NCBI RefSeq assembly: GCF_015679265.1
Contig: NZ_CP064942.1
Span: 2,202,001 to 2,266,000, forward strand
Length of the DNA stretch: 64,000 bases
Source of the DNA: Pontivivens ytuae
Lineage (GTDB): Bacteria > Pseudomonadota > Alphaproteobacteria > Rhodobacterales > Rhodobacteraceae
Reading direction: 5' to 3'
The notes under the pieces were generated by a model, which had not been told where the DNA came from, made no database searches, and saw nothing but the letters and a program-made list of their open reading frames with translations. The translations under genes and the position numbers were made by a program. This document shows, one piece after another, positions 8,793-18,185 of this stretch. Each line of letters starts with the position of its first letter. Within the stretch, counting starts at the first letter, position 1.

Positions 8793-10760
8793 TCACTCGG
8801 CGGCCACGCGGCCGTCGGGGTCCACCAAAGCCACCAGATCGAACATGATCCGGTTCAGCTCGAAATCCTTCGGCGTGTAGACCCGCGCGACGCCCTGCGC
8901 GCGCAGCCGCTCCGCATCGGCCTCCGGAATGATGCCGCCGACGATGAGCGGGGTGTCGAGCCCCTCCTCGGCGAGGCGGCGCTGCACCTCCTCGACCAGC
9001 GGCATGTGGGAGCCGGAAAGGATGGAGAGGCCGATGACGTGTGCCTTCCCCTCGCGGGCGGCGGCGACGATCTGTTCGGGCGTTAGGCGGATGCCCTCGT
9101 AGATCACCTCCATCCCCGCATCGCGGGCGCGGCAGGCGATCTGCTCAGCGCCGTTGGAGTGGCCGTCCAGCCCCGGCTTGCCGACGAGGAAGGTGAGCGG
9201 GCGGCCCAATCGAGCGGAAGCGTCGGCCACGGCGTCGCGAATGTCGTCGAGGCCGGTCGCGGTGTTCGAGATGGCCTTGGAAACGCCGGTCGGCGCGCGG
9301 TACTCGCCGAACTCGGCGCGCATCGCCGTGCCCCATTCGCCGGTGGTCACCCCCGCCTTCGCGCAGGCGATTGAGGCGGGTATGATGTTGCGGCCCTCGC
9401 GCGCGGCGCTGCGCAGCTCGGTCAACGCCCGGCGCACGGCGAGGTCGTCGCGGCCCGCGCGCCATTCCTCGAGCCGGGCGATCTGCTCTTCCTCGACGGC
9501 GGGGTCCACGACCATGATGCCGCCCTGCTCATCGACAAGTGGCGAGGGCTCGCCCTGTTCGTACTTGTTGACGCCGACGACGGTGGTCTCGCCGCGCTCG
9601 ATGCGGCCGAGACGCTCCGAATTGCTCTCCACCAGCCGGGATTTCATGTAGTCGATGGCGGCGACCGCGCCGCCCATCTCGTCGATGCGCTTCAGCTCCT
9701 CGCGGGCGCCCTCCTTCAGCGTTTCGACCTTGGCATCGACCGCCGGGTTGCCGTCGAAGAGGTCGTCATATTCCAGGAGGTCCGTCTCGAACGCCATGAT
9801 CTGCTGCATGCGCAGCGACCACTGCTGGTCCCAGGGGCGGGGCAGGCCGAGCGCCTCGTTCCAGGCGGGGAGTTGCACGGCGCGGGCGCGGGCCTTTTTC
9901 GAGAGCGTCACGGCCAGCATCTCGATCAGGATGCGGTAGACGTTGTTCTCCGGTTGCTGCTCGGTGAGGCCCAGGGAGTTGACCTGCACACCATAGCGGA
10001 AGCGGCGGAGCTTCGGATCCTCGACGCCGTAACGCTCCCGGCAGATCTCGTCCCAAAGGTCCACGAACGCGCGCATCTTGCACATCTCGGTGACGAAGCG
10101 GATGCCCGCGTTCACGAAGAAGGAGATGCGGGCGACGAGGCCCGGGAAGTCCTCCGCGCTGACCCGCGGCCGCACCTCGTCCAGCACGGCCTGCGCGGTG
10201 GCGAGCGCGAAGGCGAGCTCCTGCTCCGGCGTCGCTCCGGCCTCCTGCAGGTGGTAGGAGCACACGTTCATCGGGTTCCACTTCGGCACGTTGCGGTAGC
10301 AGTACTCGGCCACGTCGCCGATCAGGCGCAGGCTGGGCGCGGGCGGGAAGACGTAGGTGCCGCGCGACAGGTACTCCTTGATGATGTCGTTCTGCACCGT
10401 GCCCTTGAGAGCGGAGATGTCCGCGCCCTGCTCCTCGGCCACGGCGATGTAGAGCGACAGCAGCCATGCGGCCGTCGCGTTGATCGTCATCGAGGTGTTC
10501 ATCTGGTCGAGCGGGATCTGGTCGAACAGGGTGCGCATGTCGCCCAGATGGCTGACCGGCACGCCGACCTTGCCCACCTCGCCACGGCTCAGCACGTGGT
10601 CGCTGTCGTAACCGGTCTGCGTCGGCAGATCGAAGGCGACGGAGAGGCCCGTCTGCCCCTTCGCGAGGTTCGCGCGGTAGAGCGCGTTGGAGGCCGAAGC
10701 GGTCGAATGCCCGGCATAGGTCCGGAAAAGCCAGGGGCGATCCTTCTGAACTTCGGCCAT
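8793..10760 (-). CDS. ecm: ethylmalonyl-CoA mutase (coenzyme B12 dependent; MeaA)
   Basis: 655 residues from the ATG at 10760, the usual length for this single-chain mutase. The N-terminal TIM-barrel domain begins RPWLFRTYAGHSTA and includes FDLPTQTGYDSDH. The C-terminal cobalamin domain has DGHSNG near residue 530 (the DxHxxG B12 ligand motif), then LSGSH and VGGIIP. It converts (2R)-ethylmalonyl-CoA to methylsuccinyl-CoA in the ethylmalonyl-CoA pathway for acetyl-CoA assimilation. That specificity is inferred from family resemblance and from ccr lying 2.4 kb away on the other strand. An upstream in-frame ATG at 10853 would add 31 unrelated residues and is not favoured. Confidence 0.9.
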   Translation of the reverse strand: MAEVQKDRPWLFRTYAGHSTASASNALYRANLAKGQTGLSVAFDLPTQTGYDSDHVLSRGEVGKVGVPVSHLGDMRTLFDQIPLDQMNTSMTINATAAWLLSLYIAVAEEQGADISALKGTVQNDIIKEYLSRGTYVFPPAPSLRLIGDVAEYCYRNVPKWNPMNVCSYHLQEAGATPEQELAFALATAQAVLDEVRPRVSAEDFPGLVARISFFVNAGIRFVTEMCKMRAFVDLWDEICRERYGVEDPKLRRFRYGVQVNSLGLTEQQPENNVYRILIEMLAVTLSKKARARAVQLPAWNEALGLPRPWDQQWSLRMQQIMAFETDLLEYDDLFDGNPAVDAKVETLKEGAREELKRIDEMGGAVAAIDYMKSRLVESNSERLGRIERGETTVVGVNKYEQGEPSPLVDEQGGIMVVDPAVEEEQIARLEEWRAGRDDLAVRRALTELRSAAREGRNIIPASIACAKAGVTTGEWGTAMRAEFGEYRAPTGVSKAISNTATGLDDIRDAVADASARLGRPLTFLVGKPGLDGHSNGAEQIACRARDAGMEVIYEGIRLTPEQIVAAAREGKAHVIGLSILSGSHMPLVEEVQRRLAEEGLDTPLIVGGIIPEADAERLRAQGVARVYTPKDFELNRIMFDLVALVDPDGRVAAE

Positions 10761-11104
10761 GACGCGATTCCTCTGCTGCACTGCGAAAGGACGTAGCGCG
10801 AGACAGATTGTTTCACAAGTCCGCATCACTACGGAACATCGTGACCGCGTCATTTCCGTTGCGCCGGGGCCGCGGCAACCATGCCGGGACCTGTCGCAAA
10901 AAGTTCAAAAACGCGCATCCTCATAATAAATACGGATCGCCGGAGCCGCTCCGACAACCGCAGGGAGAAAAGACCTAAAATCCGGCTTCGAAATTAATCT
11001 CAAAATACAATTCAAAGTGACAGTTTATGTTTACGACGACTATCGTGACAGGGCGTCAGAAAAATCTGACGCCGTCCGGCGACTGCGTGAGCAGAAGGCA
11101 AAAC
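10761..11104. other. 344-bp divergent intergenic region between ecm and the roadblock-like gene
   Basis: Should contain promoters for both divergent genes. Its centre is unusually AT-rich for this genome (TCATAATAAATACG at about 10920 and a second A/T-rich block near 10975-11025). A GGAAC...CGTT pair at 10833-10860 has a 19-base spacer, too long for an EcfG promoter. No gene is convincing here. Confidence 0.4.
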
Positions 11105-11596
11105 ATGATCAGCCTGTTTTCGAAGAAGCGGACGGAGCACGTCGAGCCCTGCGAAGCGGTCCATCGGGAGCCGGAATTCAGGATCGGCACGGTTGAACCG
11201 GTGGCCGACGCCGCCCGTTCTTTTGTGGGGAAAGATAGAATGCAAAATCAGGATCTCAGCGGGCTGCACGGCCTGTCCGGCTTCATCGGGGCGTGCCTCG
11301 TCGATTCCGACTCCGGCATGGTGCTGGCCAAGGATGGTGGCGGAAAGCTCGACATGGACGTCGCCGGTGCAGCCAACACCGATGTGGTGAAGGCCAAGCT
11401 GCGCGCCATCAGCAGCCTCGACCTCGACGACAATATCGAGGACATCCTCATCTCGCTCGGCAAGCAGTACCACCTGATCCGTCCGCTCTCGGACGATCCG
11501 AGCGTGTTCCTCTACCTCGCGTTGGACCGCGAGCAGTCCAACCTCGCCATGGCGCGGGTTGCGCTGCGCAAGACCGATCTCGGCATCGCGGCCTGA
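11105..11596 (+). CDS. small conserved protein, probable roadblock/LC7-like fold
   Basis: 163 residues from the ATG at 11105 (preceded by AGAAGGC); an in-frame ATG further upstream at 11027 is less likely. The first 45 residues are basic and poorly structured. The remainder, from GLSGFIGACLVDSDSG onward, has the pattern of the small roadblock-like proteins: NTDVVKAKLRAI, then IEDILISLGKQYHLIRPL, then FLYLALDR..SNLAMAR. Related domains act as dimerising platforms for small GTPases or regulators, but no partner is encoded nearby and the assignment is from sequence pattern only. It is followed by a strong terminator. Confidence 0.6.
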   Translation: MISLFSKKRTEHVEPCEAVHREPEFRIGTVEPVADAARSFVGKDRMQNQDLSGLHGLSGFIGACLVDSDSGMVLAKDGGGKLDMDVAGAANTDVVKAKLRAISSLDLDDNIEDILISLGKQYHLIRPLSDDPSVFLYLALDREQSNLAMARVALRKTDLGIAA

Positions 11597-11615
11597 GCTG
11601 CCGTCGAAGATCGCA

Positions 11616-11657
11616 GGCGGGCCCGGTCCCCGTGGGGGGAGGCCGGGCCCGCCGTTT
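11616..11657 (+). terminator. rho-independent-like terminator
   Basis: Perfect 11-bp stem GGCGGGCCCGG / CCGGGCCCGCC (11616-11626 and 11643-11653) followed by GTTTC, 20 bases after the roadblock-like gene stop. Confidence 0.75.
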
Positions 11658-11702
11658 CGGTAAATCTGGACCTGTGCCGCCGCGCCCGTCAGGGTGAGCC
11701 GG

Positions 11703-13055
11703 ATGCTGCAGACCGTCGAACTCCCCCTCTGGCTTGTCATATTGGGTGGCCTGGCGCTGGCCTCGCTGACGCTGAACCGCGTGCTGGTGCCCTCGGTGCG
11801 CTGGGTGCTGCGGGCGCGGGTGAACCGGGTGCTGAAGCGGGCGAATGAAAGCCTGCGCCTCTCCATCCAGCCGCTGACGCTGACCAAACGGCAGGTCCTG
11901 GTGGATCGGCTCACCTACGATCCGCAGGTCATGCAGGCCGTGCGGGAGGAGGCGGCGGAATTCGGCGAGCCGCGGGAGGTCGTGGCCGAGCGCGCCGCCC
12001 GCTATGCTCGTGAGATCGTGCCGGGCTTCTCGGCCGCCACCTACTTCCTGTTCGGCGTGCGGGCGAGCCGCTGGATCGCGCAGGGCCTCTACCGCGTGCG
12101 GCTGGGGGCCGAGGCGCTGGGCGATATCGACCCGGACGCGACGGTGGTCTTCGTGATGAACCACCGCTCCAACATGGACTACCTGCTCGTCACGTATCTC
12201 GCCAGCGAGCGCACCTCGCTGAGCTATGCCGCGGGCGAGTGGGCGCGGGTCTGGCCTCTGCAGCAGATCGCGAAGGCGATGGGCGCGTTCTTTATCCGCC
12301 GCCGCTCGGATAACCCGCTCTATCGCCGGGTGCTCGCCCGCTATGTCCAGATGGCCACGGCGGATGGTGTGACCCAGGCGGTGTTTCCGGAAGGTGGGCT
12401 CAGCCGCGACGGCAGCTTGCGGCCACCGAAGCTGGGCTTGCTGAGCTACATCCTGCAGGATTTCGACCCCGAGGGACCGCGCGACGTGATCTTCGTCCCC
12501 GTCGGTCTGAACTACGACCGGGTGCTGGAGGATCGGATCCTGACCGAGGCGGAGGTGGACGCCGATGGCCGTCCACGCTTCCGCGCGAGCGTCTGGACCG
12601 GGCTCGGCTTCGCTCTGCGCCACGTCTGGCTGCGGCTGCGCGGCAAGTGGAATCGCTTCGGCTATGCCTCGGTCAGCTTCGGCGCGCCGCTCTCCCTGCG
12701 CGACTTCGGCACCGATCAGCCGGAGGCGCTGGGCGATGCGTTGATGGAGCGGGTCGGCGCGGTGGTCCCGGTTCTGCCGGTGCCGCTGGTCGCCGACGTG
12801 ATGCTGCGGGCAGCAGGCGCGCTGTCACGGGCCGAGATCACGGCGCGGGCGGGGGTGCTGCGCGATGCCTTGGTCGAGAAGGGCGCGCATTTCCACCTGC
12901 CGCGGGGCGATTTCGACTACGCGGTCGAGGTCGGGCTGCGTGGTCTCGTCCGCCGGCACATCCTGCGCTGTGAGGGCGACGATTTCGCCGTCGCGCCCGA
13001 GGGCCGGGATCTCCTCGCCTACTACTGCCGCTCCATCGCGCACCTGCCGCGCTGA
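11703..13055 (+). CDS. glycerol-3-phosphate/lysophosphatidate acyltransferase (PlsB/PlsC-type)
   Basis: 450 residues from the ATG at 11703, with AGGG 8 bases upstream (a GTG at 11694 is the alternative). After an N-terminal membrane segment it shows the acyltransferase block I motif NHRSNMD (HX4D, near residue 153), FFIRRRSDNPLYR and block III FPEGGLSRDG near residue 227. These motifs place an acyl group on glycerol phosphate in phospholipid synthesis at the inner membrane. The long N-terminal region and C-terminal extension resemble PlsB-like proteins of alphaproteobacteria more than the shorter PlsC. The gene looks monocistronic. Confidence 0.85.
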   Translation: MLQTVELPLWLVILGGLALASLTLNRVLVPSVRWVLRARVNRVLKRANESLRLSIQPLTLTKRQVLVDRLTYDPQVMQAVREEAAEFGEPREVVAERAARYAREIVPGFSAATYFLFGVRASRWIAQGLYRVRLGAEALGDIDPDATVVFVMNHRSNMDYLLVTYLASERTSLSYAAGEWARVWPLQQIAKAMGAFFIRRRSDNPLYRRVLARYVQMATADGVTQAVFPEGGLSRDGSLRPPKLGLLSYILQDFDPEGPRDVIFVPVGLNYDRVLEDRILTEAEVDADGRPRFRASVWTGLGFALRHVWLRLRGKWNRFGYASVSFGAPLSLRDFGTDQPEALGDALMERVGAVVPVLPVPLVADVMLRAAGALSRAEITARAGVLRDALVEKGAHFHLPRGDFDYAVEVGLRGLVRRHILRCEGDDFAVAPEGRDLLAYYCRSIAHLPR

Positions 13056-13151
13056 GGCCGCACCGCGAAATTTACGCTGCGCCGCACAAAGATTCTGCTT
13101 GCCATGCACGCAATCTCATTCCATATGCGTAGTCAGTCTTGAATTTTTGTT

Positions 13152-13168
13152 GCGCAATTAAATTGCGC
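13152..13168. promoter_or_regulatory. perfect palindrome just upstream of ccr
   Basis: GCGCAATTAAATTGCGC is a perfect 17-bp palindrome centred on one base. It abuts the ccr ribosome binding site (GGAGG, 13169-13173). A protein bound here would block ribosome loading or early elongation, or the RNA could form a small hairpin. The regulator is unknown. Confidence 0.6.
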
Positions 13169-13178
13169 GGAGGATCGC

Positions 13179-14462
<1,284 letters not shown>

Positions 14463-14495
14463 ACCCCACCTCTCCCCTTGCGCGTACTGGCCTCA

Positions 14496-14527
14496 CCCCG
14501 CCCTGCTGCCCCAGGGCGGGGTTTTCG
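14496..14527 (+). terminator. rho-independent terminator of ccr
   Basis: Perfect 10-bp stem CCCCGCCCTG / CAGGGCGGGG with a 6-base loop, followed by TTTTCG, 33 bases after the ccr stop. Confidence 0.85.
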
Positions 14528-14560
14528 TATCCAGCCTGTGGAAAATCCCCACGATCCTCC

Positions 14561-14585
14561 GGAACTCTGATGTCAGATCAGAGTT
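14561..14585 (+). promoter_or_regulatory. palindrome and EcfG-type promoter candidate upstream of the PRC-barrel gene
   Basis: AACTCTGAT / ATCAGAGTT is a perfect 9-bp inverted repeat with a 5-base centre (14563-14585). Overlapping it, GGAAC (14561-14565) and AGTT (14582-14585) are separated by 16 bases, close to the alphaproteobacterial EcfG consensus GGAAC-N16/17-CGTT (one mismatch in the -10 element). ecfG itself is in this window. Confidence 0.45.
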
Positions 14586-14664
14586 AACCGCATGTGAAGG
14601 CGGCTCTTTTTCGGCTGCCCAAGGTGCTGCGGATGACCCGCGCACCCATCGGAGGATCATTGAT

Positions 14665-15750
14665 ATGAAGACCTTTTTGACCACGACCGCATTGGCTCTG
14701 ACGCTCGGCGGTGCCGCGATCGCGCAAGGTGCGGACGGCTACATCACCACCGCGTCCGAGAGCGAGCTGATGGCGAGCGATCTGCTCGGCGCGACCGTGC
14801 ATGCGACCGAAGTCGAGGGTGAGATCACCTACTCGGCCGGCATGGAAAGCGAGTGGGACAATATCGGCGAGATCAACGACGTGATCATCGCGCCGAACGG
14901 TCAGGTGGCAGGTGTCGTGCTGGGCGTCGGCGGCTTCCTCGGCATGGGCGAGAAGTCCGTCGCGCTGCCGATGGACCAGCTGCGCTTCGTAGAGGGCGAG
15001 GACCGCGAAACGCCTTTCATCGTGGTGAACGCGACGGCCGAGACTCTGGAGCAGGCACCGGCCTTCACTATGGACGGTAACGAGCAGCAGGCCGACGCCA
15101 GCAGCACCGAGATGCAGGCCGAAACCACGGCCGAGGTCGACGCGAGCGCCGAGATCGAGCAGGAGACCCAGCAGGCCGCCGATGCGATCGAGCAGACCGG
15201 CGATGACATCGCGGCCGGCGCAGCCCAGCTTGCCGCGGACGCCGAGGCCACCGGCGAGGCCGCCCTGCAGGAGATCGAGCAGACGGCCGACGCAACTGGC
15301 GAAGCGATCGCGCAGGAGAGCCAGGAACTCGCCGCAGAGACCGAAGCTGCAGGTCAGGAGGTGATGGAGGAGACGCAGCAAGCTGCCGACGCCACCTCCG
15401 ATGCGGTGACCGAGACGACGGCCGAGATGTCGGCTGAAGCCGATGCCGAGACGTTCGTCGCGGTCACTGCGCAGGACATCACGGTCGAGGAGCTCAACGG
15501 CGCCAGCGTCTTCACCGAGCAGGACGAGAATATCGGCGAGATTGGGGATCTAGTGATGGAGGGAGAGACGGTCTCCGAAGCGATTATCTCCTTCGGCGGT
15601 TTCCTCGGCCTCGGCCAACGGGATGTCGCGGTGCCGATGGACCAGCTCAGCCTGATGATGTCCGAAGAGGGCGGCGAGCTGCGCGTCTACGTGCAGGCGA
15701 CCGAGGAAGAGCTCGAAGCCATGCCCGAATACGAGGCGCCCGCCGAGTGA
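14665..15750 (+). CDS. secreted protein with two PRC-barrel domains
   Basis: 361 residues from the ATG at 14665, set by GGAGG and a signal peptide (FLTTTALALTLGGAAIA|QG). Two PRC-barrel domains flank a long middle segment. The first spans about residues 25-125, with NIGEINDVIIAPNGQVAGVVL. The second starts near residue 268, with NIGEIGDLVMEGETVSEAII. The middle (about 130-265) is rich in Ala, Glu, Gln and Thr in an alternating pattern likely to form a long helix or coiled coil. Both barrels share the ending VA[LV]PMDQL. Such envelope proteins are often stress-induced; role here is unknown. The upstream EcfG-like promoter would fit. Confidence 0.8.
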   Translation: MKTFLTTTALALTLGGAAIAQGADGYITTASESELMASDLLGATVHATEVEGEITYSAGMESEWDNIGEINDVIIAPNGQVAGVVLGVGGFLGMGEKSVALPMDQLRFVEGEDRETPFIVVNATAETLEQAPAFTMDGNEQQADASSTEMQAETTAEVDASAEIEQETQQAADAIEQTGDDIAAGAAQLAADAEATGEAALQEIEQTADATGEAIAQESQELAAETEAAGQEVMEETQQAADATSDAVTETTAEMSAEADAETFVAVTAQDITVEELNGASVFTEQDENIGEIGDLVMEGETVSEAIISFGGFLGLGQRDVAVPMDQLSLMMSEEGGELRVYVQATEEELEAMPEYEAPAE

Positions 15751-15771
15751 TCGGCTGCGCCTGACCTAACG

Positions 15772-15801
15772 GAAGGCCGTGTCGCCCGGCGCGGCCTTCT
15801 T
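15772..15801 (+). terminator. terminator of the PRC-barrel gene
   Basis: Stem GAAGGCCG / CGGCCTTC (15772-15779 and 15792-15799) with a GC-rich loop, followed by TT, 22 bases after the stop codon. Confidence 0.65.
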
Positions 15802-15851
15802 CCCTCCGCGGGCCATCGGCGGCAGGCTGAGCCCAAAAAGGAGGACCGTCC

Positions 15852-16481
15852 GTGACCCTGCCCCATCCCGTCATGCTCTACGACACCCCGCGCGCGCCGA
15901 ACCCGCGCCGCGTCCGGATCTTTCTGGCCGAGAAGGGGATCGAGTTGCCCACGACCTCCGTCGACATCATGGCGGGTCAGCAGTTCGGCGAGGAGTATCT
16001 GGCGAAGATGGGCTCCCACAATGTACCTGCGCTGGAGCTCTCCGACGGGACGATCCTGACGGAAACGGTGGCAGTCTGCCGCTACCTAGAGGCGTTGTAC
16101 CCGGAGCCAAACCTGCTGGGGCGCGATCCGCTGGAGGCCGCGCGGATCGAGATGTGGTCGCGGCGTGTAGAGTTTCAGCTGATGCTCCCCATCGCGGCAG
16201 TCTCGCGGCACGGCATTCCGGCAATGAAGGTGCTGGAGGGCGAGCAGTGTCCGGAATGGGCCGAATTCAACCGCGATCGCGTGGTGAGTGGTCTGGCATG
16301 GTTGGAGCGCAGCCTTGCGGAGCGGGAGTGGCTGGCGGGCGACCGGTTCTCGCTCGCGGACATCACAGCGATCTGCACTGTCGGCTTCATGAGGCTGATC
16401 CGCGTGTCGGTCCCGACAGAGCATGCTGCAACGTTGGCTTGGATGGAGCGTTGTGAAGGGCGCGGGACCATGGTGGGCTAG
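15852..16481 (+). CDS. glutathione S-transferase family protein
   Basis: 209 residues. The N-terminal thioredoxin-like domain (residues 1-80) reads VMLYDTPRAPNPRRVRIFLAEKGIEL and holds the glutathione-binding motif NVPALELSDGTILTET. The helical C-terminal domain contains WLAGDRFSLADITAICT with its conserved N-capping Asp. The position of the catalytic Ser/Cys is taken by P/N residues after TPRAP, so the chemistry is uncertain. The gene is cytosolic, apparently monocistronic, and is followed within 20 bases by the decayed IS element. Confidence 0.88.
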   Translation: MTLPHPVMLYDTPRAPNPRRVRIFLAEKGIELPTTSVDIMAGQQFGEEYLAKMGSHNVPALELSDGTILTETVAVCRYLEALYPEPNLLGRDPLEAARIEMWSRRVEFQLMLPIAAVSRHGIPAMKVLEGEQCPEWAEFNRDRVVSGLAWLERSLAEREWLAGDRFSLADITAICTVGFMRLIRVSVPTEHAATLAWMERCEGRGTMVG

Positions 16482-16501
16482 GCGGCATCCGGCCGATGTG
16501 C

Positions 16502-17293
16502 TGGTGTCCGCAAAACGTGTTGGTCGTGCAAAGTGTTTGCAGTTTGTTCATGTCTTGACGCGACAAACGTTGCGTGGAAGCTCGAGAGACATCGGATTCT
16601 CCGCCTCGTTGTTCGCATTGCGCCGGCGCGACGATGGGATGGGGACGAAGTGCGGCAGGTCATCGCCGCCGGCGCTGCCGTGACTGCAATCGAACCCACG
16701 TCGAACGGCCGCCTGTTCTGAAGCGGATGCATCGGTCCGACGTGCTGCAATGGCTTCTTAGGGACATGCTGTCTCGTTCTCCGAGTTCCGTCCGTGCTTT
16801 CGCGGCCCGATACGGTCTCCATCGAACGTCCGTGTGGCGGTGGCGTTTGCACTTGCTGAGGCACAGCATGCCGCGGCACCTCGAACAGTCGGCGCTGGAC
16901 GGGCTCGTCATACGCGAAAGCCGGAAAGGTTCGCGTGAATGGGTTCGGCACGAACGGGATCCCGGACGATGGCCGTGTCCACCGCGATCCAGATGGGCGG
17001 ACAGGCCGAAGCTCTACATGGAGAGCGACTGGCTCGTTTGGATCATGACGGATCGCGATGGTGGATCGATCCGTCTTGCTGCGGGTCGATCGGCTCAGCG
17101 TTCGTTGACGCGGCCGAATGCGACGCGCTTCAGATCTCTGATCTGCGGGGCATCTGACACGCTGCGGACGTTTCTCGCTCCGTTCTGTGGTCCCGCGACG
17201 CGATACCTGCATCTCTACGCAGCTTGGCATGCACTCCGTGACGGCAAGCGCACGCTGCCCACCTCCGTCCACCAACACGATTTGTGGACACCA
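16502..17293. mobile_element. decayed IS1595-like (ISXO2-type) insertion element
   Basis: Bounded by 25-bp terminal inverted repeats at 16502-16526 and 17269-17293 that match at 22 of 25 positions (outer core TGGTGTCC). It encloses a transposase remnant. The length of 792 bp is shorter than the roughly 1 kb expected, consistent with internal loss of the catalytic core. The 8-bp flanks do not match, so no target duplication is visible and the insertion is probably old. Base use is less GC-rich than its neighbours. Confidence 0.75.
16574..17293 (+). pseudogene. IS1595-family transposase remnant
   Basis: The open frame still reads through the element and out past its right end (to 17404), but only parts of the transposase are recognisable. 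It keeps an N-terminal zinc ribbon with CSHC and CRDC (about residues 13-38), a helix-turn-helix region SVRAFAARYGLHRTSVWRWR, and the segment ESRKGSREWVRHERDP. Near the end is FLAPFCGPATRYLHLYAAW, which matches the usual C-terminal block. The stretch between these, which should hold the second DDE aspartate and the following His/Glu blocks, is missing or scrambled. The protein is therefore very unlikely to be active. Confidence 0.7.
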
Positions 17294-17372
17294 TCGAACC
17301 GGGACCGCCAGCGGCCAAACACAAACCCCCGAGTTGAGGTCCCGACCCCGGCGGAGATAGTCTCCACCCAGC

Positions 17373-18185
17373 ATGAACGCCGAGAATCGCCATACATCCC
17401 CTGACACCGCGGAGCTGCTCGCCGCCCTCGCCTGGCAGTTCGATCTCGGCATCGACGAACCCATTGCGGACGCTCCGATCGATCGCTACGCCCTTGCTGC
17501 GGCGCCCGCGCCCACTCCGAGCCTGACCCCGGCCGCTCCGAAGCCCCAGCCCAAGCCGGCCGACACCGCCTCCCACGTCGTCGAAGCGCAGCGCCTCGCC
17601 GCGACAGCTACCGACCTCAAGAGCCTCGCCATCGCGATGGAGCAGTTCGACGGCTGCGAGCTCAAGCTCGGCGCCCGCAACTTCGTCTTCGCGGACGGCG
17701 ACCCGGGGGCCCATCTCATGATCGTGGGCGAGGCGCCGGGCCGGGATGAGGACCGGCTGGGTCGCCCCTTCGTCGGCCGCGCCGGTCAGCTCCTCGACCG
17801 CATGCTGGCGGCGATCGGCCATGACCGGACCTCCGAACCCCCGGAGCAGGGCGTCTACATCACCAACGTCTTGCCCTGGCGCCCACCCCAGAACCGCGAT
17901 CCAACGGTGGAGGAGATGGCGATGATGAAGGCGTTCCTGCGCCGGCATATCGAGCTCGCCGCGCCCGAGGTCCTGCTCCTCATGGGCAACTCCGCGATGA
18001 AGACGCTCTTCGAGGTCGAGCGCGGCATCACCGCCATGCGCGGCCAGTGGCGGGAGGTTGCGGGCATCCCGGCCATCGCGACCTTCCACCCCGCCGCCCT
18101 GTTGCGCCGGGGCGAGCAGAAGCGGGCCGCCTGGCAGGATCTGCTTGACGTGAAAGCCCGGCTCGCCGGTAAGGAAGGTTCATGA
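17373..18185 (+). CDS. uracil-DNA glycosylase, family 4/5-like
   Basis: 270 residues. A proline- and alanine-rich linker (about residues 45-70) precedes the catalytic domain, which has motif A GEAPGRDEDRLGRPFVGRAG (about residue 119). It also has TNVLPWRPPQNRDP and the C-terminal motif FHPAALLRR (about residue 236). It removes uracil from DNA in base excision repair. Only one cysteine is present (in FDGCELK), so the four-cysteine iron-sulfur cluster described for family 4 enzymes cannot form in the usual way. The start overlaps by 4 bases with moaB at the other end. The start lies 79 bases past the IS remnant. Confidence 0.85.
   Translation: MNAENRHTSPDTAELLAALAWQFDLGIDEPIADAPIDRYALAAAPAPTPSLTPAAPKPQPKPADTASHVVEAQRLAATATDLKSLAIAMEQFDGCELKLGARNFVFADGDPGAHLMIVGEAPGRDEDRLGRPFVGRAGQLLDRMLAAIGHDRTSEPPEQGVYITNVLPWRPPQNRDPTVEEMAMMKAFLRRHIELAAPEVLLLMGNSAMKTLFEVERGITAMRGQWREVAGIPAIATFHPAALLRRGEQKRAAWQDLLDVKARLAGKEGS

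Noticed and set aside
10761..10853. N-terminal extension of ethylmalonyl-CoA mutase
   Set aside because: Adds 31 residues not seen in the family; the ATG at 10760 gives the normal N-terminus and length.
10833..10860. GGAAC...CGTT as an EcfG promoter upstream of the roadblock-like gene
   Set aside because: Spacer is 19 bases, outside the usual 16-17.
16478..17464. 328-codon minus-strand frame across the IS remnant
   Set aside because: No motif on that strand; the plus strand keeps zinc ribbon and transposase blocks.
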